Positions 10,948 through 23,045 of a DNA stretch of 64,000 nucleotides are shown here, piece by piece. Where the stretch lies: NCBI GenBank assembly GCA_009760855.2, contig WPIO01000042.1:1457001-1521000 (forward strand), in the 5' to 3' direction. Every line of letters begins with the position of its first letter. Positions within the stretch are counted from its first letter, which is position 1. The notes below the pieces were generated by a model, which was not told the origin of the DNA, did not search any database, and saw nothing but the letters and a program-made list of their open reading frames with translations. The position numbers and the translations under genes were made by a program. The DNA is from Cristatella mucedo (taxonomy: Eukaryota; Bryozoa; Phylactolaemata; Cristatellidae).

Positions 10948-11068
10948 AGAGAGAGAGAGTGCGAGAAAGAGAGACAGAAAGAGACGGAGAGAGAGAGAGA
11001 CGGAGAGAGAGAGTGCGAGAAAGAAAGAGAGATAGAAAGAGACGGAGAGAGAGAGACGGAGTGAGAGA

Positions 11069-11100
<32 letters not shown>

Positions 11101-11101
11101 T
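10948..11101. repeat. GA-rich microsatellite tract
   Basis: An imperfect (GA)n tract with GAC, GAAA and GTGC interruptions. Open frames across it (RERE or LSLS on the other strand) are products of the repeat. Confidence 0.95.
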
Positions 11102-11527
11102 TGAAGCGAAGCGAGGGAGTCACTCGCCGAAGAAAGAGAGCGCGCGTGCGCCTCGAGGCGGCCGACCCTGCAGACGGCCCGGTAGTCAACGTCACTCACT
11201 CTGAACTCCCTGAGGTCTGTTACAGGTTCAAATCTCGATGGTGGCAGATTTCCTGCTTTCGCAAGTCAATGGACACTTAAACGTTACCATGCTGCTCGAA
11301 GTGCCAGAATGACAGTCAGAGAAAAAATAGAAAGACACTCAAAAGGTGCTCGTGAATTATTCCATACAAACGGCTGCAGAATCAAAACAGTGAGCGCCAT
11401 TTTTTTCACGGGGACTCTAGCGACCGTTGCTATCCTCCTCATTGCAGCCGCCCATTCCACCACGGTAAAGCTCGGCGAAGATCAAGTGCTGCCGCCTGAT
11501 GCCCCTGATTCTCTTTCGCTTGCGGAG

Positions 11528-11635
11528 CTCCTCCATCTGCTCCTCCATCTGCTCCTCCATCTGCTCCTCCATCTGCTCCTCCATCTGCTCCTCCATCTGC
11601 TCCTCCATCTGCTCCTCCATCTGCTCCTCCATCCG
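11528..11635. repeat. 12-bp tandem repeat, nine units
   Basis: Nine exact-register units of CTCCTCCATCTG, the last ending CCG. The 12-bp period keeps all frames open. Plus-strand translation gives LLLH repeats, and the minus strand gives MEEQ repeats within a 71-residue frame at 11632-11417. No gene context supports either reading. Confidence 0.95.
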
Positions 11636-12031
11636 CGGCGCAGGCTACTTCGCCGAGGTGAACTGTGGGTAATTTCGCTCGTCTCCGTTTTGCGATATGG
11701 CCAAGTGTCATTTCGCACGTAGCGAATGGCTCGTGTCTGCTGTAAGGTCGGGGGCGTGGCAGTGAAAAGCAAGGTTGCACAGGCGCGAGGTTGTGAGCCG
11801 TTCACCTATTGCTGCGCTTCGAGGGCAAACCACAAATTAGAGAGAGAGAGGGAGGGCGGGAGATAGATAGAGATGTAACCGCCCAGACAAGCTCGTCCCC
11901 CCGTCTCTCTACCGGTGGACTGTGTGATGCAGTGCTGCGATGCGGTTAAATAGCAGGCGGCCACAAATGGGTGCCGAAAGCAACAGTATATTGTGGGCCT
12001 GTTCGTAGCGGTTACGCGCCGGCGCAAGCGC

Positions 12032-12264
12032 TTTACGCGGTGCGCACCGGACCAACGGGGTTAATTGCGCGAACTCCAGAAGTCCGAGTATAACCAACTA
12101 CCCTGTGAGTTTACGCGGCGCGTATCGGTCCGACGGAGTTAACTGCACGAACTCCCGAAGCCCGACTATAATAACTACCCTACGCGTTTACGCGGCGTGT
12201 ACCGGACCGACGGAGTTAACTGTGCAAACTCCCGAAGTCCGAGTATAACTAACTACCCTATGCG
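12032..12264. repeat. three tandem copies of the LTR 77-78-bp subrepeat
   Basis: Units start at 12032, 12110 and 12187 with TTTACGCGG and carry the ACTCC(C)(A)GAAG...CGA(G/C)TATAA block. The LTR at 2251 has only two units. Confidence 0.9.
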
Positions 12265-12450
12265 CGCGTCGCTACAGCACCCCAAGATACGAGCGGCTAA
12301 CTGAGTAGCCGGCAGAACACAACTGCGCAGTCTAAGTTGCACTTAGCTCTCCGTCGCCGTAAGTTCGTCTCTCGTGCTCTCGAAGCGTAGTCTCGCATCG
12401 ACTACCAAAGCTGCAGCCCTGAGCTCTGTCAGTCCTGTCATGTATACTCC

Positions 12451-12515
12451 CTTTCTCTCTCTCTCTCTCTCTATCTCTGTGTCTTTCTGTCTCTGTCTCT
12501 CTCTTTCTCTCTGTG

Positions 12516-12572
<57 letters not shown>

Positions 12573-12613
12573 GTGCCTCTCTGTCTCTGTCTCTCTCTCT
12601 CTGTCTCTCTGTG

Positions 12614-12646
<33 letters not shown>

Positions 12647-12889
12647 GTGTCTCTCTGTCTCTGTCTCTCTCTGTCTCTCTGTCTCTGTCTGTCTCTGCCT
12701 CTGTCTCTGTCTGTCTGTCTCTCTCTCTCTCTCTGTGTCTCTCTGTCTCTGTCTCTCTCTCTGTGTCTCTCTCTGTATGTCTCTGTGTGTGTCTCTCTCT
12801 CTGTGTCTCTCTGTCTCTGTCTCTCTCTCTGTGTCTCTCTGTCTCTGTCTCTGTCTGTCTCTGTCTGTCTCTCTCTCTCTCTCTCTGTG

Positions 12890-12922
<33 letters not shown>

Positions 12923-13017
12923 GTGTCTCTCTCTGTGTCTCTGTGTGTTTCTCTGTCTCTCTCTGTCTCTCTCTCTCTGTGTCTCTCTGTCTCTGTCTCT
13001 CTCTGTCCCTCTCTGTC

Positions 13018-13078
<61 letters not shown>

Positions 13079-13152
13079 CCCTCTGTCTCTGTCTCTGTCC
13101 CCCTCTGCCTCTGTCTCTGTCTCTCCCTGTCTCTTTCTGTCTCTGTCTCTCT

Positions 13153-13218
<66 letters not shown>

Positions 13219-13258
13219 TCTCTCCCTCTCCCCTCTCTCTCTCTCCCTCTCCCTCTCC

Positions 13259-13324
<66 letters not shown>

Positions 13325-13355
13325 CTCTCTCTCTGCCCTGTCTCTCTGCCCTCTC
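12451..13355. repeat. long compound CT/CTGT microsatellite (~900 bp)
   Basis: A continuous pyrimidine-rich plus strand of (CT)n mixed with CTGTCTCTGT motifs and CCCTCT at the distal end. All long LSLS or RERE frames here (up to 331 codons) are artefacts of this tract. Confidence 0.97.
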
Positions 13356-13428
13356 GACCTTGGGCGTAGCTGTTATTGTTTTTGTCATACCCTAGCTCTC
13401 GGTTTCCGTCCTTGGCCTAAATCTTCTT

Positions 13429-13527
13429 GGCTAGTCCACGGCTAGCCATTGGCCAGGCATTGGCTAGCCCTTGGCCAGTCCTTGGCCAGCCCTTGACCAG
13501 TCCTTGGCCAATCCTAGGCTAGTCCGC
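13429..13527. repeat. 11-bp minisatellite, nine units
   Basis: Nine units in exact 11-bp register with the pattern GGCYAGYCCTT (for example GGCTAGCCCTT, GGCCAGTCCTT, GACCAGTCCTT). It lies between the CT tract and the resumed LTR homology. Confidence 0.9.
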
Positions 13528-13611
13528 CTGCTACGGTTGCTCTAGGTGCCCTAGTCAGACCCACTAAGGCAAGGGCTAATATCGCGGCTAGCCTGAGAGC
13601 TGCTCCGTTGC

Positions 13612-13992
<381 letters not shown>

Positions 13993-14035
13993 AACGCTGG
14001 GCTGCCAATCTTCATCGACGCTCATGCGCGAGACG

Positions 14036-14690
14036 GGACGAGGCTCAGCATAGAAGTGATATCCTATCCCATGGGCCTCAATCACTTTTCCCAGAGGTTG
14101 TGTATAAATGGAGAACAGCAAGGGACCGAGTACAGACCCTTGAGGGACTCCTCGGGTGACCCTTCTCGCGTGTGAGTCCTGACCCCCACACGACACGGAT
14201 TGAGCACGACCAGACAAGTTTGATTTAAACCAGGCCAGTGCTTTGTCTGCCAGACCAATCGTTGTTCTCAATCGTTCAAGCAGAACCTCGTCATCAATGG
14301 TGTCTAAGGCAAAAGGCAGATCTAGCAGAGCTAGGGCAGTGACATTCCCGTAGTCGTTGCCACGTAGAGTGTCATTGTTAACACGGAGGAGAGCAGTTTC
14401 AGTGGAGTGCGGCCTCTTGAACCCTGATTGAAATGTTTCTGACATTCCATTATTTTAAATATATATACAACCAGCTGCTTATCAACAATTTTTTCAAGAA
14501 TCTTTGATAAGAAAGGAAGAAGGGAAACTGGGCTGTAGCTTGCAAGGACCTCTGTGTCTAATCCAGGCTTATAAAGTATGGGTCTAACGATTGCCGATTT
14601 GAAGGGCTTGGCGACGACCCCTTTTCCCAAAGAAGCATTAAAAATCTTGGTTTCCGACGATGGCAGTAGTCTATCACCAACCAGGTACCA
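14036..14690 (-). pseudogene. LINE family A reverse-transcriptase fragment, cut inside the YADD motif
   Basis: Minus-strand frames encode YSPVSLLPFLSKILEKIV (about 14550-14490) and, after a frameshift near 14450, [40 protein letters not shown] and YHFYA. The LINE match stops at about 14045, exactly where family members continue ADDTQ. It is replaced by unrelated sequence and then the GA tract, giving a meaningless 285-codon fused frame. The 3' half of the element is absent. Confidence 0.85.
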
Positions 14691-17330
14691 AGTCTTCCTT
14701 CATCTGAGGTTTCTCCGATCTCATTCAAATTCTGTGTGCTGGAAATCGATCCTTACTCGTTGCGAACGGTTTCAAGATCTACTTTGATAACTTATAACGC
14801 CTTTAGCACTTAACTTCGTGCATTGACTCAAAAATTGTCTCCTGTGGCTCATGTGCATGGCCAAACTCACATCAAGAGTCACTCACTCGACCGACTTTTC
14901 TCCTACAACTGCACTCTTTCATTACTAATTACTGTCAAATCCTGCTTATCTAACCACACGCAGATCTCATTCAATCTGCAATGTGTGCCCTCCTTGTTCT
15001 CCTTCTCCTCCTCTTAAAGAACCTATGAATCGCAAAACCTCGAAAGCCTTGAATGTGCGAGACTATCAGCTCCACCTCTGCTGCTCAGTCCCCTTTTCGA
15101 CCTGTCATCATCTCTCGATTGCCACAATACGACAGCAGTTGACATGATCGACGAATCGACGGCCAAAGGTTTACCAGACATTAAACTAGCCAGGTTTAAT
15201 AAGCAGAGGCTTCAAAAAGCATACAAAGATTGGGACTGTCTTCCATCGAAAGGCATACCATGACTACTTTAAATCATAGTAATCGATACTAGCAGAGGCT
15301 AAGTCTAGCCTCTGTAAATCCATTGTTGAATCACAGATGGACAATCAAAATATGCTGATATCGACGATTAACCATCTCCTCAACCACTCCCGGGTTAAAT
15401 CCTTACCTGATAATCCCTGTGTCGCTTTTCTAGATTCTTTGTCCAGAAGATAGACAAGATCAGCATCCTTCCTAGAATTATGTCCCTCAATTCCTTTCAG
15501 CACGTTAATGTCTACATTCAAGGAAGTTACTACTGACGTCGTCCTGAAGTTCATATCCCAATAAAAGGATTCAGCTAGTCCTTTGGCCACTTTTCACGAT
15601 ATCCTGCTTCTACGATGCATTGATCGGCTGCTGCCATGCATAACTAAAATCATTAGTATGCCATAAGCCTAAGGTTATGTCTCAGCACCTTTCAAAAAAC
15701 CTGTAGTCAGGCCACTACTCAATAAAGCGACACTACACCAAGAGAACTTAAGCGACTATGGCCCAGTCTCAATTTTACCATTCCTATCAAAGACACTAGA
15801 ATGAGCTGTAGCAGACCAAGCTGAACTCGTTTATTTAAACGTTAGAACTAGCTGGCAAGTCCAGTCTGGCTTTAGAGCTACTCACTCCTCAGAATCAGCA
15901 TTGCTTCAGGTGTACGACGACCTACTTAGGAGAGCTGACATGGGTAGAGGATCTCTTCGCGTTTCGCTCGACCTTTCGGTAGTTTTTGATAGCATCGATC
16001 ACAAAGTTTTTTCTAGAGTGCCTCTCATCTCGGCTGGGCTTCACTGGCACTGCTATGCAATGGTTCAGGTCCTATCTCAGTGAGAGAATTCCGAGTATTG
16101 ATGTAAATGGGCAAAGATCATCCGAGGAACCTCTGAAATTTAGACTCGCGTCTCCACACGTGGTCTTATTCTTTTCACGGCTTACACTTTTCCTCTTGCC
16201 GATGTGGCCAAGCACAATCTAGGATTTCACTTCTATGCGGATGACACTCAGTTGTACCTTTGCTTTGATCCCTTCCAGCCTTCGAGCACCTCGAATTTTT
16301 CCAACTCCCTTGCTGCATGTATTGATGTTATCCACACACGGATAGCAGATTGCAGCAAATTCTTTCAAATTAAATAAAAAAAACTAATTTACTAGTTAAG
16401 GGAAAACCAAAAGGGATTCAGAATTTAGAAAAGCTAATGCTCAAAATCGGCTCTGCTAGCGTATCTCCAGTTGAATCTGCACGAAATCTAGGTGTCATGT
16501 TCCAAAGAGACCATTCGTTAGAAGACCACATCAGTTCCACAGTCGTCTGCCTACTTTCAGCTGTATAGCATTGCTAAAATTCGGGCTTATTTAGATAACG
16601 ATACCATAGATAAGTTGGTCCATGCATTTGTGACATCCCGTTTTGACTTCTGTAACTCACTGCTTGCTGGCCTACCGGCACGTGCAGTCAGGCGCTTACA
16701 GCTGGTGCAATTCTCTGCAGCTAGGCGTGCCTGTGCCAGCATCACAGTTGCCACATCCTACTACTTCTCGCTGACGTGCACCGTCTCCCAGTCAAGCAAC
16801 GAATCGACATCAAGGTTTTGTCGCTCACTTTTAGGTCAATTCATTTTTTGGCTCCAGTCTATGTATCAGGTATACTCCCCCACCAAGCCAAGCATCGTGC
16901 CACCTGCTTTATCGGAATGCAACTGTTTACTTATACCACGTAGAAACCTCAAATCCTTTGGAGATCGTGCATATAGTTCGAATGCTCTCAAAGCCTGGAA
17001 CTCACTCCTGACCTGCATGAAGAAGAGAACATCCCCTGACCTGACCACATCTAAAAGGAACTTAAAAACGCTCTTATTTGTGACAGCATTTAGTGGGTCC
17101 TTGTGATTCGTCCTTTATGTGCTTATGCGTGCTGACACTGCATGCTGCCAAAAACCACAATTGCATGTTGACTCCGTTCATTTCACTCCTAACCATGTTA
17201 TTCATGTTGTTTATCAAGCATGTTACCACTCACAATATGGTCGCGTTTCCTTGGCAGCAAACATAAAGCACCTAGAAAGAAATTGAGTTCCCTGAGGGCG
17301 CTTTATCAAGTGTATTATTATTATGGTTAT
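14690..17330 (+). mobile_element. LINE family B copy, endonuclease C-terminus through 3' tail, heavily decayed
   Basis: The blocks are in LINE order. The end of the AP-endonuclease domain is at 14823-15000 (HSLDRLFSYN, SNHTQISFNL). The start of the reverse transcriptase is at about 15550-15800, and a partly shifted RT core at 15900-16340 includes [10 protein letters not shown] near 16230. The C-terminal region is at 16615-17106 ([37 protein letters not shown]). The 3' stem-loop (CCTAGAAAG...CCCTGAGGGCGC) and an (ATT)n tail close it at 17265-17330. Many stops and frameshifts. This copy, with the nested one at 29040-33915, gives the longest view of family B. Confidence 0.85.
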
Positions 17331-17593
17331 TTTTAAGAAAAGAAGGAAGGCGTACACTGCTAAGCTAAAACCATATCTGCACCACGTACATCGCAAAAAA
17401 GCGCCAAAACACTCCACGACACAAAATACACACAAAAAGAAACACTAGAACACATAAGACGTAATTGTATTGGTTTCTTAATTGATATTTAACTAGTGGC
17501 AGTCGTCTATGTGCTCTTATATCCAAGTTTTTGCGCTCATAAGAATGGTTGCAAACGAATACTGTTTTGATACTTTTACTGATTTGATGTTTT
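17331..17593. other. unassigned spacer
   Basis: An AT-rich stretch between two LINE copies. Nothing recognisable. Confidence 0.4.
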
Positions 17594-18752
17594 CACCGTT
17601 TATACTCTCCCTCTCGCTGATGTGATTGCCAAGCACAATCTAGGCTTTCACTTCTATGCGGATGACACTCAGTTGTACCTTTGCTTTGATCCCTCCCAGC
17701 CTTCGAGCACCTCAAATTCTCTCAACTCACTTGCTGCATGCATTGATGACATCCGATCATGGATGGCAGCAAATTTTCTAAAACTAAACGATGATAAAAC
17801 TAACTTACTAGTTATGGGCAAACCTAGTGTTATTCAGAAATTGGAAAGGCTGACTTTCAAAATTGGCTCTGCCAGCATATCTCCAGTTGCATCAGCTCGA
17901 AATCTAGGTGTCATATTCCAAAGCGACCTCTCGTTAGACGACCACATCAGCTCCACAGTCAAATCAGCCTATTTTCAGCTTCATAACATTGCTAAAATTA
18001 GGGCTTGTTTAGATAAGGATACCACGTCCAAGTTGGTCCATGCATTCGTGACATCTCGTCTCGACTTCTGCAACTCACTGCTTACTGGCCTACCAGCATG
18101 TGCGATCAGGCGATTGCAGCTGGTGCAAAACTCTGCAGCTAGGCTTGTCTGTCGTGAGCGTCGCAGTTGCCACATTACTCCACTTCTCGCCGACCTGCAC
18201 TGGTTACCAGTCAAGCAACGGATTGACTTCAAGGTTTTGTCGCTCACTTTTAGGTCTCTTCATTCTATGGCTCCAGCCTATCTTTCAGATATACTACCCC
18301 ATCAGGCAAAGCATCGTACCACTCGCTTTTCGGAATCCAACAGTCTAGAAATACCTCGTACAAACCTTAAATCCTTTGGAGACCGTGCATTTAGCTCGTA
18401 TGCTCCCACAGCCTGGAACTCCTCCCGACCTGCATCAGAACATCCCCTGACCTGACCACATTTAAAAGAAACTTAAAAACATACCTATTTAGGACAGCGT
18501 TTAGTGGGTCCTTGTGATTCGTCCTCGATGTGCTTATGCGTGCTGACACTGTTCATGCTGCCACTAACCACATTTGCATGCTGACCCAGTGCACGTAACC
18601 CCCAACCATGTTATTCATTTTGTTTGTTTTTCAAGCATGATTTTACTTACTATTCTATTGCGTATCACTTTGCAGCAAATGTAAAGCGCCTAGAAAGAGA
18701 TTAAGTTTTCTGAGGGCGCTTTATCAAGTGCAATATTATTATTATTATTATT
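17594..18752 (+). pseudogene. LINE family B 5'-truncated copy, best-preserved RT-to-C-terminus frame of the family
   Basis: One frame at 17622-18455 (277 residues) covers the catalytic [20 protein letters not shown], the FLKLNDDKTNLLVMG block, ARNLGVIFQSDLSLDDHISS and the thumb/connection region up to FGDRAFSSYAPTAWN. Compared with other copies, about two bases are lost near 18420. This throws the last segment (TTFKRNLKTYLFRTAFSGSL) into another frame. The 3' end has the family stem-loop GCGCCTAGAAAGAGATT...CTGAGGGCGC and an (ATT)n tail at 18730-18752. The RT fingers and endonuclease are missing. It is recently decayed and not autonomous. Confidence 0.9.
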
Positions 18753-18764
18753 ATTGATAGGTGA

Positions 18765-18830
18765 GAAGATAGAGTAAGTTCTCTGAGAGCGCTTAATCAA
18801 ATACATTATTAATATTATAATTATTATTTT
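18765..18830 (+). mobile_element. family B 3'-tail fragment
   Basis: A second partial tail (AAGTTCTCTGAGAGCGC...ATTATTAATATTATAATTA) directly follows the copy above. Confidence 0.6.
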
Positions 18831-20052
18831 TAGAGGCACCTCAGACTTTTGCAGCCAGTATTGCATGACTGCGTTGCATTCAATTTTCGAATTTCGTGAA
18901 CATTCCCAAAATGACGTTTCGTTCTTAAAAACCTAGTAAATGTACTTGCTGTGCATTGCTTGACGAATAATTTCAACTTTAAAGCCGCATCTTCATTCTT
19001 TTAGTGATTGCATTCCTTAAAAACTGACTTATCCAGGGAATACACACGACTCTTTCCAGTTACACTGAGGTTCAATCCTTAATTTGAAAGTTGCTGACAT
19101 TCTCGCATTTGCATGGCGGTACATTTTCTTGAACTTGACTTTAAATAAGCAAGAAAAATGCAGGTACATTAGTCTTTGTTGGCTGGAGTAATTTCAGTAT
19201 GCTCAGGTACCCAAAGACGATTACACATGGACAGGACAAAGACTTTAAGGAATTTGTGGCTTGTAGCCTCTCGTTCTTGAAGTTCCTTCACGACATACGA
19301 CGTCACGTCATTCGTGTCATATGTTATTTCCTTGTTGTGAAGGCAATCGGATACTCACAAGAACTCTTGTAATCTCCGAGTGTGTAGCATCCTGTCTCGA
19401 TTTACGTATCTCAATACTTTCAGGTCTTCCGGCCTGTGAAATAAGGCGCTTATAGTTGGTACGAAACTCTGTCGCCATTTCTTTCGAGTGCACAGCCGTT
19501 TGATCTATTGAACTACTTCTCGCCTACCTGTATTGGCTACCAATCAAGCAGCGCAACGACACTGCTACCTAATTTGCATAGGTTTTTTCATGAAATTTAC
19601 CCGAATGTCGACTTAAGGCGGAGACAGACTGCAAATTCGGCTCTTTGTTACTCAATTTACTTGAACGTTTCGTGTCTCTTTGAACCGATTCAGATCAAAA
19701 AGCCTCCAGATACTAAGATGCTCGGTAATGCGCTTTACTGACGTTAGCTCAAGATGACTGCTAAGAGTCCTCTGCAATTATCTCCAGCACTGTCGGCACC
19801 GAGTATTACAAATGCACCGTAACAGCTGCTGAACTTAAGCATTTATTTCCTCGTGCCAAACGTGGCACTCTTAGCGCTTTCAATCCTAGCCAAGGCGTAG
19901 GGAATTCTTGTACCGCTGGCGGCTTGAAGTACGGCTAGTGAGTCACGGATACATTCTCGGTTGACGCGAGTGCATATAGTAGCAATGAAAAACGCTTTTA
20001 CCTAAATATTAGGGCTCACTGCCTGTGTACGTGCTTCGCTGATTCTTAAGCT
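18831..20052. other. unassigned AT-rich interval
   Basis: Traces of LINE B C-terminal sequence are visible near 19405-19580 (TTTCAGGTCTTCCGGCCTGTG, then CTTCTCGCCTACCTGTATTGG). The rest shows nothing recognisable. Confidence 0.4.
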
Positions 20053-20221
20053 GAGCCGTGATGGCTCACTGGTTAAGGCGTTTGCTTCACACGACCCCGC
20101 TCCCGAGATCTCGGGTTCGAATCATGCGGTGGGCGATCCTTTATTTCCGCTGCAAGCGCTGGTGGTAGCTATAAAGGCTCTTTTTCTACTGTCAAAAATA
20201 GGCTGCTGAATCAGCTAGTTT
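20053..20221 (+). mobile_element. SINE family 1 (tRNA-derived) copy, sense orientation
   Basis: The head GAGCCGTGATGGCTCACTGG carries an A-box (TGGTTAAGGCG at about 20070) and a near-canonical B-box (GGTTCGAATCA at about 20114). Both are RNA polymerase III promoter elements. A family tail ending CTGCTGAATCAGCTAG follows. Four minus-strand relatives lie at 41985, 54416, 57643 and 63127. It is not a functional tRNA gene, because the acceptor stem does not pair. Confidence 0.85.
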
Positions 20222-20914
20222 GGTGATAACGCTGCGCCACCGCGTCGTCTGACAGAAGTGCACCATCTTGGACCCGCGCCATCTTGCCGCCGCTTGACGG
20301 AGGTAAGGACGGGCTTTCCCGCTTTAGTTAACAGGGATAACAAGACCATGTCATGCCGGTCTATTCCATGGCATTAGAAGGCCGTATCTGTAACGTATCA
20401 ATGAAACGCATCGCCAATTTTGAAGCCTGGAGCAAAGCTGGCTTGACCGTCTCGTGAATTTGACTTCTCGTAGCGTCTACACCATAAATCGTGACATAAC
20501 TGGCTCTCAACCATTGCAATTCAGAAAGCTACTGCTGATCTCAAGTACCGCCGTAATCGCTCCGCTTTGAAATGCGCACGCTTTTAAAGCGTTGCATGTT
20601 AAACCATCGGAGCAGCCGCCCGGGGGCGCCGCTCTCCTCTCTTTCCTCTTCTGTCTGAGCTTCCGACCCCTTGTTTCTAGGAACAAGCACGGCAATGTTA
20701 AGCACCACCTGCGGCGACGGCGCACACGTGATTCACCAGAGAGAAAACTCGGCCTCCGATTCCGACAGCTGGTCACGCCGTTCGCTAGACCGTTCGCGCT
20801 GTTGGCCGATTCTCACGCGTTTGTACTGCCGAAACTGTCCATATTTAAAATGACGGTGACGGAAACAGTAATAGTGTTACAATTGTATAGCTTCTTCAGA
20901 GAACTAAATCTCTT
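20222..20914. other. unassigned interval
   Basis: No gene recognised. The open frame at 20592-20999 crosses a TA tract and a LINE fragment and has no family signature. Confidence 0.4.
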
Positions 20915-20943
20915 TGTGTATATATATATATATATATATATAT
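20915..20943. repeat. (TA)n microsatellite
   Basis: A short TA run after a sequence resembling the reversed family B/SINE 2 tail (CTTCAGAGAACTAAATCTCT). Confidence 0.85.
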
Positions 20944-21180
20944 TTTTCCAGCCAGCCGCCCTGAGCTGCTACTTCCATGCTAATCAGCACCTCAACTGAT
21001 CTACTATAATATTGCACTTGATAATGCGCTTCTCACTTTGTCTTTGTTGCGTGGGATGAAATCTGTTAGCTACCGAATGCGTACCGAGAACCGCTTTGAG
21101 TATAAAATATAATACTCTCCTGCCCTAGCATCCACATAGTCTTTGTGGATCTGTGTAGTCACAGACGAAGATATGTCTTA
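20944..21180 (+). mobile_element. LINE family A 3'-end fragment
   Basis: Matches the 3' region of the 39319 copy: GAGCTGCTACTTCCATGCTA, CTTTGTCTTTGTTGCGTGGG and GCTACCGAATGCGTACCGAG, with an inserted AT-rich stretch. Confidence 0.75.
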
Positions 21181-21204
21181 CGTCGAGGTTCTGTGCAAAG
21201 TTCT

Positions 21205-22137
21205 ACTTGTGGGCAAAACAAGTGTAATTCAGAAACTGGAAAGGCTAACGCTCAAAAACAGCTCTGCATATCTCCTATTGAATCTGCACGAAATCAAGAT
21301 GTCTTCTCCAGAGTGACTTTTCGATAGACGACCACATCAGCTCCATAATCAAGTCTGTCTACTTTCAGCTACATAACATTGCTGAAATTCGGGCGTTTTT
21401 AGAAAGGGATGCCACAGCTAAGCTAGCTCATGCATTTGAGATACCCCATCTTGACTTGTGCAACTCTCTGCTTGCAGGTCTACCGGCCTGTGCAACCAGG
21501 TGCCTACACCTGGTGCAAAATTCTGCAGCTTGGCTTGTCTGTCGTGAGCGCTATAGTTGCCACATCACACCGCTTCTCACCGACCTGCACCGGCTCCCAG
21601 TCAAGCAACGCATGGACTTTAAGCTTTTTTCGCTCACTTATAGGTCACGTCGTTCGTTGTCTCTAGCCTACCTATCAGTTCTGCTGCACCACCAAGCTAA
21701 GCATCGTACCACCAGCTTTTTCGGAATCAAAATGTTCACCTATACCTCGTACCAACCCCCATATCCTTTGGAGACAGTGCATTTAGTTCGTATGCTCCCA
21801 AAGCCTGGCACTCACGCTCGAATCGCTTCTTGACATCCCCTGACTAGACAACAATTAAAAAACATTATAGCGCGCCTATTGATCACAGTATTTACAGGGT
21901 CTCTATGACTCATTCTGCATGTGCCTATGCGTGCTGACACTATGCATGCTGCCACGAACTGCACTAGCATACTGACTCTGTGCTTGCCACCCCTAACCAT
22001 GTTATTCTTTGGGGTTTATCGGGCCTGCAGCCATTAACCATCCGATCGTGTTTCCTTTGCAGCAAACGTAAAGCGCCCAGAAAGAGATTGAGTTCTCTGA
22101 GGGCGCTTTATCAAGTGCATTATAATTATTATTACTA
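21205..22137 (+). mobile_element. LINE family B 5'-truncated copy
   Basis: It starts within the post-YADD region (ATTCAGAAACTGGAAAGGCT) and runs through the C-terminal coding part in shifted frames ([40 protein letters not shown]). It ends with the stem-loop GCGCCCAGAAAGAGATTG...CTGAGGGCGC and an ATT-rich tail near 22110-22137. Frameshifts and stops mean it is non-coding. Confidence 0.85.
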
Positions 22138-22795
22138 TAACGGGACGACTCTTTTTTGAAATGGTCATTCTCCGGAGTAATAAATGAAAGCTGAATACGA
22201 GTCCTGAATGAACTGAGTCTCGAGCTCCTTTCCTCACCTTCGCTAGGGAAGATGGGCGAGTAGAGGCTGGGGTCCTGGCACGCACTATTGGCTGTTAGTT
22301 TCGCTTGGCTGAACCCTTGGCAGTCGAGCAGTCGCGTGCGGTTAATGCGGTAACCAGGTCATCCCCCACGTGCCCACGGCCTAAACTTCTCGTTTACTTC
22401 CCGCCATCTCCATCCCACGCGGTCGGTAGTGTTGAGTGCATTGACGCCGCCTCGCGGTCTACACCGTTGGCCCTAGCTCTCGCTGCCTGTTCGGGAAAAT
22501 CTCTCGCTGCATTGTGAGCTCCGTAGTAGCTGTCGCCGGGTTTTACTAGAATCAGCTCGCTGGTAGTTACTGTAACGCCGAAGGCTCGGAGGAGTAGCTG
22601 GCGGCCACGAAACGAGCGTTTCTGGCGCTGACCTACTCACCGTTACTAAAGGGGATCGTGAGTCCGCGGCGTGAGTTGGAAAGCGAGACGCACAAATTGG
22701 GGATTTTACTGAGCTTTATTCGCAAGCGCACAAAGTCGCTGCGCGTCTAGCTCAGCTTTTATCTCCGCACTCCTCAAATGCTCTCGACAGCGCAA

Positions 22796-22848
22796 GCACT
22801 CTTTCGGAGGAAACGCGTTTCCACACTTAAGTCTACACATATATATAA

Positions 22849-22921
<73 letters not shown>

Positions 22922-22970
22922 ACTACATACGTCTATAGTGGGGAACGACCCAAATAGGCGGAGCCCGAAC
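22796..22970. repeat. diverged direct repeat copy 1, split by (GT)n
   Basis: AAGCACTCTT...GGAAACGCGTTTCCACACTTA and, after the (GT)n, CGTCTATAG...GACCCAAATAGGCGGAGCCC parallel 23046-23135 in the same order. Confidence 0.7.
22851..22914. repeat. (GT)n microsatellite
   Basis: A perfect GT run of about 32 units, flanked by TATATA on both sides. It interrupts the first copy of the local direct repeat. Confidence 0.97.
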
Positions 22971-23045
22971 CGGAGCCTAGACCCTGACTGGAGAACTAGG
23001 GCTCCGTTTCCATCTTTGCGGCCGGAATACCCCACACACGCCACC

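Noticed and set aside
11528-11635. CRISPR-like array of short repeats
   Set aside because: There are no spacers: this and the other arrays (5213-5408, 13429-13527) are head-to-tail minisatellites in an animal genome.
12374-13445. Very long open frames (up to 331 codons) rich in Leu-Ser or Arg-Glu
   Set aside because: They are translations of the CT/GA microsatellite in every frame and have no protein character outside the repeat.
20053-20140. Possible functional tRNA gene
   Set aside because: A and B boxes are present, but the acceptor stem does not pair, and the same head plus tail recurs at four other sites, so it is a SINE.
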